Of a DNA stretch of 7,991 bases, positions 4,785-7,991 are shown one piece after another. Source of the DNA: Aestuariivita sp049276915 (GTDB lineage Bacteria > Pseudomonadota > Alphaproteobacteria > Rhodobacterales > Rhodobacteraceae); assembly GCF_049276915.1 (NCBI RefSeq), contig NZ_JBASXK010000061.1, positions 1 to 7,991 on the forward strand. The letters run 5' to 3'. The stretch's first letter is position 1. Each line of letters starts with the position of its first letter. The notes under the pieces are model-generated. The model did not search any database. It saw only the letters and a list, made by a program, of their open reading frames with translations, and was not told where the DNA came from. A program made the position numbers and the translations under genes.

Positions 4785-6296
4785 TCAGGCTTGCATCGGT
4801 GCAATCAGGTCACGGGACGCAATCATGCGGGCGACATGTTCGACGTCTCGGGCCAGCGGTCGATCCTGATCCAAAGCGGCAGAACTCCCACGGATTTGGG
4901 AATGAACGCCAGCGAGGTAGGGTCCGAGTACGGGCACAACCTCGCGCAGCTCTGCCGCTTGGCAGGCCACAAGCAGCTCGATCGCGGTGAGCCGTGCAGA
5001 GCAATCCGTGATCTTGACCAATGCGCGGACAGCAGTCGGAGAACCGGCGATGCAATCTTCAACGCCGTTGGCATTGATGCTTGGCCAGATGGGCACGGGT
5101 TGGGCAGCATGCAGCAGTTCGGACACCAAGGCCTCGGCAGATTTCATCAAGGGCGCAAACCCGTTGGATCCACTATTCGGCTGTGCCAGAAATGTCGGCA
5201 GATCACTGAAGACCGGATTGAGCAGTTTGGAGATGCGCGCCAGCTGCGCAACCGTCAGGTGGACGAATGCACGGTTCAGGCCTTCGATTGCATTGGTCAA
5301 TTCCGAGGTGAAATAGGCACCGCAAGAGATGATTTCCCGTGTCTCGAGAAAGGCCACCGGATTGTCGCTGACACCGTTCACCTCGATCTCGGTCACCTGG
5401 ATTGCGCTGCCCAGCGCGGCGCTCACCGTGCCGTGGATTTGCGCGATATTGCGCAGCGACAGCGGGTCCTGCAAACGGCGCGCATGGCCCGGCCCAAGCA
5501 ACAGACTGCCCGCAAGGCGCAGGCGCAGGTCCTGACCTGCTGCCATTTGTCCGGGCAAGGGCTTGATGGCAAGCGTCCGGTGTTCCAGCGGCCCAAGATT
5601 GGCGCGGAAGGCCTCCAGTGACATGGCAGCAGCGGTTTGCGCGCTGTCATATGCCAGCCGCGCGGCGTCAACTGCCAATGCAGCGGCACCTGCAACGGCA
5701 CTTGTGCTATTGGCCAGCGCCAACCCGTCACGTGGCCCAGGGACCAGCGGTTCAATGCCATGGGTGCGCATCACATCCGCGCTCGGTCCGATGTTGCCAT
5801 CGGGGTCAGACATCTCACCCTCGCCAATCAGCGCAAGACCCATCGTTGCGTTCAGCACCAGATCCGCCGCGCCGATGGAGCCGATTTGCCCCACGACAGG
5901 TGTGATATTGGCGCTGAGGCAGGCGGCAATATGCTCGGCAACTTTGGGCTGTGCGCCGCTGTGGCCGCGCAACAGAGTATTGGCGCGCACGATCATGGCC
6001 GCGCGGATGTTCTCGCGGGTTTCGTGTGGCCCGACGGCATGCGCGCGCCCGCGCAGGGTCTGGACTGAGAACCGGCCCAGCGTTTCCTCATCCAACACTT
6101 CCGTCGCGCGCGACCCCAGGCCTGTGGTGACACCGTAAACCAGGCGTTTTTCGGCAATGACCAGATCGACCAAAGCCCGGGTTTGGCCCATATGCGCAAG
6201 AGCATCCTTGTCCAGGGCAATCGGAGCCGTTCCTTGCGCTGCCAGGGCCACATCCGTGATGCCAAGGTTCTGCCCGGTCAGGGTCAGGCCCGCCAT
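4785..6296 (-). CDS. HAL/PAL-family lyase homologue lacking the MIO-forming Ala-Ser-Gly triad
   Basis: The 503 residues match histidine ammonia-lyase in length and layout: VYGVTTGLGS (53-62, with the catalytic-loop Tyr54), RGRAHAVG (82-89), GLALANSTSAV (191-201), QDPLSLRNIAQIHG (276-289), EVNGVSDNPVAF (305-316) and NGVEDCIAGSP (410-420). The key site differs. Ordinary members read GSVGASGDLAPLAH, whereas this one reads GSIGAADLVLNA (139-150). One residue is deleted and the serine is absent, so the MIO electrophile cannot form. The Tyr of QDxYSLR is Leu279. Lys385 in APLMKSAEAL is also unlike histidase. Deamination of histidine is therefore unlikely. Ergothionase, a MIO-less relative that releases trimethylamine from ergothioneine, is the closest known precedent, so elimination from a betaine-type substrate is possible. 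It is downstream of and coupled to the cyclodeaminase gene (2-nt gap, GGAAG as ribosome site). Confidence 0.88.
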   Translation of the reverse strand: MAGLTLTGQNLGITDVALAAQGTAPIALDKDALAHMGQTRALVDLVIAEKRLVYGVTTGLGSRATEVLDEETLGRFSVQTLRGRAHAVGPHETRENIRAAMIVRANTLLRGHSGAQPKVAEHIAACLSANITPVVGQIGSIGAADLVLNATMGLALIGEGEMSDPDGNIGPSADVMRTHGIEPLVPGPRDGLALANSTSAVAGAAALAVDAARLAYDSAQTAAAMSLEAFRANLGPLEHRTLAIKPLPGQMAAGQDLRLRLAGSLLLGPGHARRLQDPLSLRNIAQIHGTVSAALGSAIQVTEIEVNGVSDNPVAFLETREIISCGAYFTSELTNAIEGLNRAFVHLTVAQLARISKLLNPVFSDLPTFLAQPNSGSNGFAPLMKSAEALVSELLHAAQPVPIWPSINANGVEDCIAGSPTAVRALVKITDCSARLTAIELLVACQAAELREVVPVLGPYLAGVHSQIRGSSAALDQDRPLARDVEHVARMIASRDLIAPMQA

Positions 6297-6298
6297 GC

Positions 6299-7306
6299 TC
6301 AGTCTTCCCGATACAGAAGGTTTTGCGTGATCCCCATCGCGCGGGCCTTGTCCAGAATGGCGGCTCCCAAGGCGATATCCCCCGTCGACATGCCACGATG
6401 CCAGAACAGGATCGTTTCGTCATCGCGTTCGCGTCCCGGTTTCAACCCGGCGGCAATCTCGCCAATCTCGGCATGGAAACTGGCCTCGGTGATTTTGCCG
6501 GCATCGATATGCGGCCGCAGGGCGCCCAGATGCCCGGCCCGCATCTGTCCCAGATCATCCATCACGAACTTGTCGAACCCATCGACAAAATCCAACGGCA
6601 ACGCGCTCATGGTGCCGTAGGGCACGACGAATGCGCCCTTTTTCACCCATGCGCGGTCAAACATCGGCGTCGGCGCGTTCAGCCGTGTCGCTTCGACCAT
6701 GATATCGGCGCCGCTCAGGCAGCTTTCCCAATCCGTGGTCACAATGACCTTCTTGCCAAGGTCGTGGCTGAGGCGTTCGCCAAAGGCATCGCGGCTTTCG
6801 GGGCGGCGCGAATGCACCCGAATTTCATCAAAATCAAACAGATGATCCAAAAGGCGCACATTCCAATAGGACGTTCCGCGCGCGCCCACATGACCCAGAA
6901 TCCTGGGGTTTTTCGGGCCCAGCCATTTTGCACCCAGCGCGGTCAGGGCCCCTGTGCGCATATCCGTGATGCCCGCCGCGTCGATCACCGCCTTCGGGGT
7001 GCCCGTGCGTGGGCAGAACAGGTTCAAAAGCGCCAATTCCGACGGCAATCCCTGTTTGTAGTTGTCAACATAGTCGCCGACGATCTTGACACCTGCATAG
7101 TTCAGCGGAGCGACGTAGCCGCGCAACACGTTGAAATGGCCGTTGAACGCTGGATCAGGCTCCAGATGCATTCGGGGTTCGATGACAGTCTTGCCTTGCC
7201 CGGCAGCAATCAGGCCCTGTTCGATGGCTGTCAGAATCTCATCGTTGGACAGCGCCAGTTGATCGATTTCTGGCTTGCCCAGGTATTCAATTTCCAATCT
7301 TGCCAT
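6299..7306 (-). CDS. Ornithine cyclodeaminase / mu-crystallin family protein
   Basis: This 335-residue protein belongs to the NAD(P)-binding family that includes ornithine cyclodeaminase, alanine dehydrogenase of archaeal type, ketimine reductases and EutC. Substrate-binding residues seen in the family are kept: Arg45 (EPRMHLEPD), Lys74 (AGVKIVGDY) and Arg117 (ITDMRTGAL). The dinucleotide loop is ILGHVGARGTSYWNV (136-150), a GxxGxxG form instead of the usual GxGxQA. Where typical members have GS/GGD followed by P, bearing the catalytic Asp, this one has VPYGTMSALPLD (228-239), so that Asp seems missing. GAAGGG lies 9 nt before ATG 7306. It is the first gene of a two-gene operon with the MIO-less lyase. 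True ornithine-to-proline activity is doubtful; an imine reductase, dehydrogenase or other reaction on the lyase's substrate or product is possible. Confidence 0.87.
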   Translation of the reverse strand: MARLEIEYLGKPEIDQLALSNDEILTAIEQGLIAAGQGKTVIEPRMHLEPDPAFNGHFNVLRGYVAPLNYAGVKIVGDYVDNYKQGLPSELALLNLFCPRTGTPKAVIDAAGITDMRTGALTALGAKWLGPKNPRILGHVGARGTSYWNVRLLDHLFDFDEIRVHSRRPESRDAFGERLSHDLGKKVIVTTDWESCLSGADIMVEATRLNAPTPMFDRAWVKKGAFVVPYGTMSALPLDFVDGFDKFVMDDLGQMRAGHLGALRPHIDAGKITEASFHAEIGEIAAGLKPGRERDDETILFWHRGMSTGDIALGAAILDKARAMGITQNLLYRED

Positions 7307-7579
7307 GGTTTTTTGCCCTTCGAGTCAGCCGGATCATTCCGATTTTTCGCCCCGGGCAGGTTCCTGTAATCCTGAGCCTTGCACAAGTTCTATTGATGCG
7401 GGCCCGTGTGCGCATGCAATGGCCCGCCGCGCTTTTGCCCGATGACCGCTTCGGGGAACAGGATACGTCAGTTGCGTTCTTTCAAGCGACCGGGTTGCGG
7501 ACGGAGCGAGCTTTCGCTTGTGTCGATTGGAGCGCGTTTCATGAACGTCTGCATGCGAACGAATGCGACAAATCTTCTG
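7307..7579. other. Non-coding stretch upstream of the cyclodeaminase gene
   Basis: No supportable gene is present on either strand. The minus strand must carry the promoter of the cyclodeaminase-lyase operon, but no clear -35/-10 pair stands out. A half-symmetric CTTG-CA-CAAG lies at 7378-7387, about 72 nt before the start codon, and could be an operator. A small hairpin AGCGA-GCTT-TCGCT lies at 7505-7518. The stretch looks less GC-rich and less codon-structured than the rest of the window, which suits decayed sequence. Confidence 0.45.
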
Positions 7580-7873
7580 TCACTCCAACACAGGTGCGAG
7601 CGCTTTGCGGATCCACAGGTGCGTCTCGGGAATTGCAGGTTCCTGAACGCAAAAGTTCTCGCCGTTATCCAAGGTTGATGCTCGGGCTTCCTCTTGTGCC
7701 GCGTCGGTTTCGCGGCCAACTTCTCGCAGCGCCAGAACCAGCAGTTTGCGAAACCCTCGGACACTAGGTTTCAATTCGATCATCTCGCGCAGGGTGGCAA
7801 TCGTTCCCTCATAATCGCCTCCGCAGAATTGAGCGGTGGCCATGTGAAATCTTCGATAGGTCCAATCCCACAT
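7580..7873 (-). pseudogene. C-terminal remnant of a TPR-repeat protein
   Basis: The 97-codon frame encodes FHMATAQFCGGDYEGTIATL then REMIELKPS (residues 9-37), which fits a tetratricopeptide repeat: Gly at position 8, Tyr at 11, Pro at 32. A second, weaker repeat-like helix pair follows at RKLLVLALREVGRETDAAQEE (residues 42-62). Such tails are common at the C-terminus of class III adenylate cyclases and other signalling proteins of this order. No ribosome-binding site precedes ATG 7873, the protein would start inside a repeat, and the frame is closed by TGA at 7930-7928 a short way upstream. A fragment of a once longer gene is the best reading. A real small TPR protein cannot be ruled out. 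The remaining 118 bases to the window edge show no identifiable coding sequence. Confidence 0.45.
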
Positions 7874-7991
7874 TCCCCAAGTAACTCGCTGATTTCGCTG
7901 TCCTGATGGTGATATTTCGCATAGAAATCATGGTGTTGTTGGCTTCGAGGGGCATGTTTCATGGATCACCCAGAGGGTGCGGGATTGCAGC

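Noticed and set aside
5850..5882. Sequencing frameshift as the explanation for the missing MIO triad
   Set aside because: The frame is continuous on both sides, and the residues around the gap (GSIG before, then DL and the correctly spaced GEGE after) align in phase. The change is an in-frame loss of one codon plus substitutions, and Leu279 is a second independent active-site change.
6323..7369. 348-codon plus-strand open frame opposite the cyclodeaminase
   Set aside because: It mirrors the cyclodeaminase gene, has no domain or ribosome site, and extends across that gene's start region.
7780..7962. 60-codon minus-strand frame at the right edge
   Set aside because: It overlaps the TPR-like frame in another phase and its translation shows no family feature. 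The TPR frame explains this stretch better.

Overview
The window looks like a chromosomal segment of a Rhodobacterales (Roseobacter-type) alphaproteobacterium. It is GC-rich. The minus strand carries a core cluster that reads branched-chain aminotransferase, DsbA-like/kappa-GST isomerase, universal stress protein, Nfu iron-sulfur scaffold, TsaB, RimI. A near-palindrome in front of nfu matches the alphaproteobacterial Irr (iron-control) box. No taxon below order level can be claimed from sequence alone.

Layout. Positions 1-3670 hold six minus-strand genes, transcribed leftwards: ilvE-like (2807-3670), kappa-type isomerase (2207-2803), usp (1685-2140), nfu (980-1543), tsaB (266-916) and the start of rimI (1-269, running off the left edge). 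ilvE and the isomerase are 3 nt apart and tsaB/rimI overlap, so both pairs look translationally coupled. nfu has its own promoter with an Irr-type box just upstream of the -35. Positions 3671-4210 hold no convincing gene, but contain a strong imperfect stem-loop in the leader of the aminotransferase. A small heat-shock protein (4211-4627) is the only plus-strand gene and starts at TTG.

Positions 4785-7306 are a compact two-gene minus-strand operon: an ornithine cyclodeaminase/mu-crystallin homologue, then 2 nt later a histidine/phenylalanine ammonia-lyase homologue. This is the most unusual part of the window. The lyase keeps the fold signatures of its family, but the Ala-Ser-Gly tripeptide that makes the MIO electrophile is gone (one residue deleted, Ser absent) and an active-site Tyr is Leu. 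It therefore cannot be an ordinary histidase. The nearest known precedent is ergothionase, a MIO-less family member that expels trimethylamine. The cyclodeaminase partner keeps its substrate-binding Arg and Lys residues but appears to lack the usual catalytic Asp. Together they look like a small catabolic module of unknown substrate.

The right end (7307-7991) holds non-coding sequence and a decayed C-terminal fragment of a TPR protein. The lyase/cyclodeaminase pair therefore sits between a conserved core block and gene debris, as expected for an accessory insertion. The functional link between the core cluster and the pair is probably only positional.
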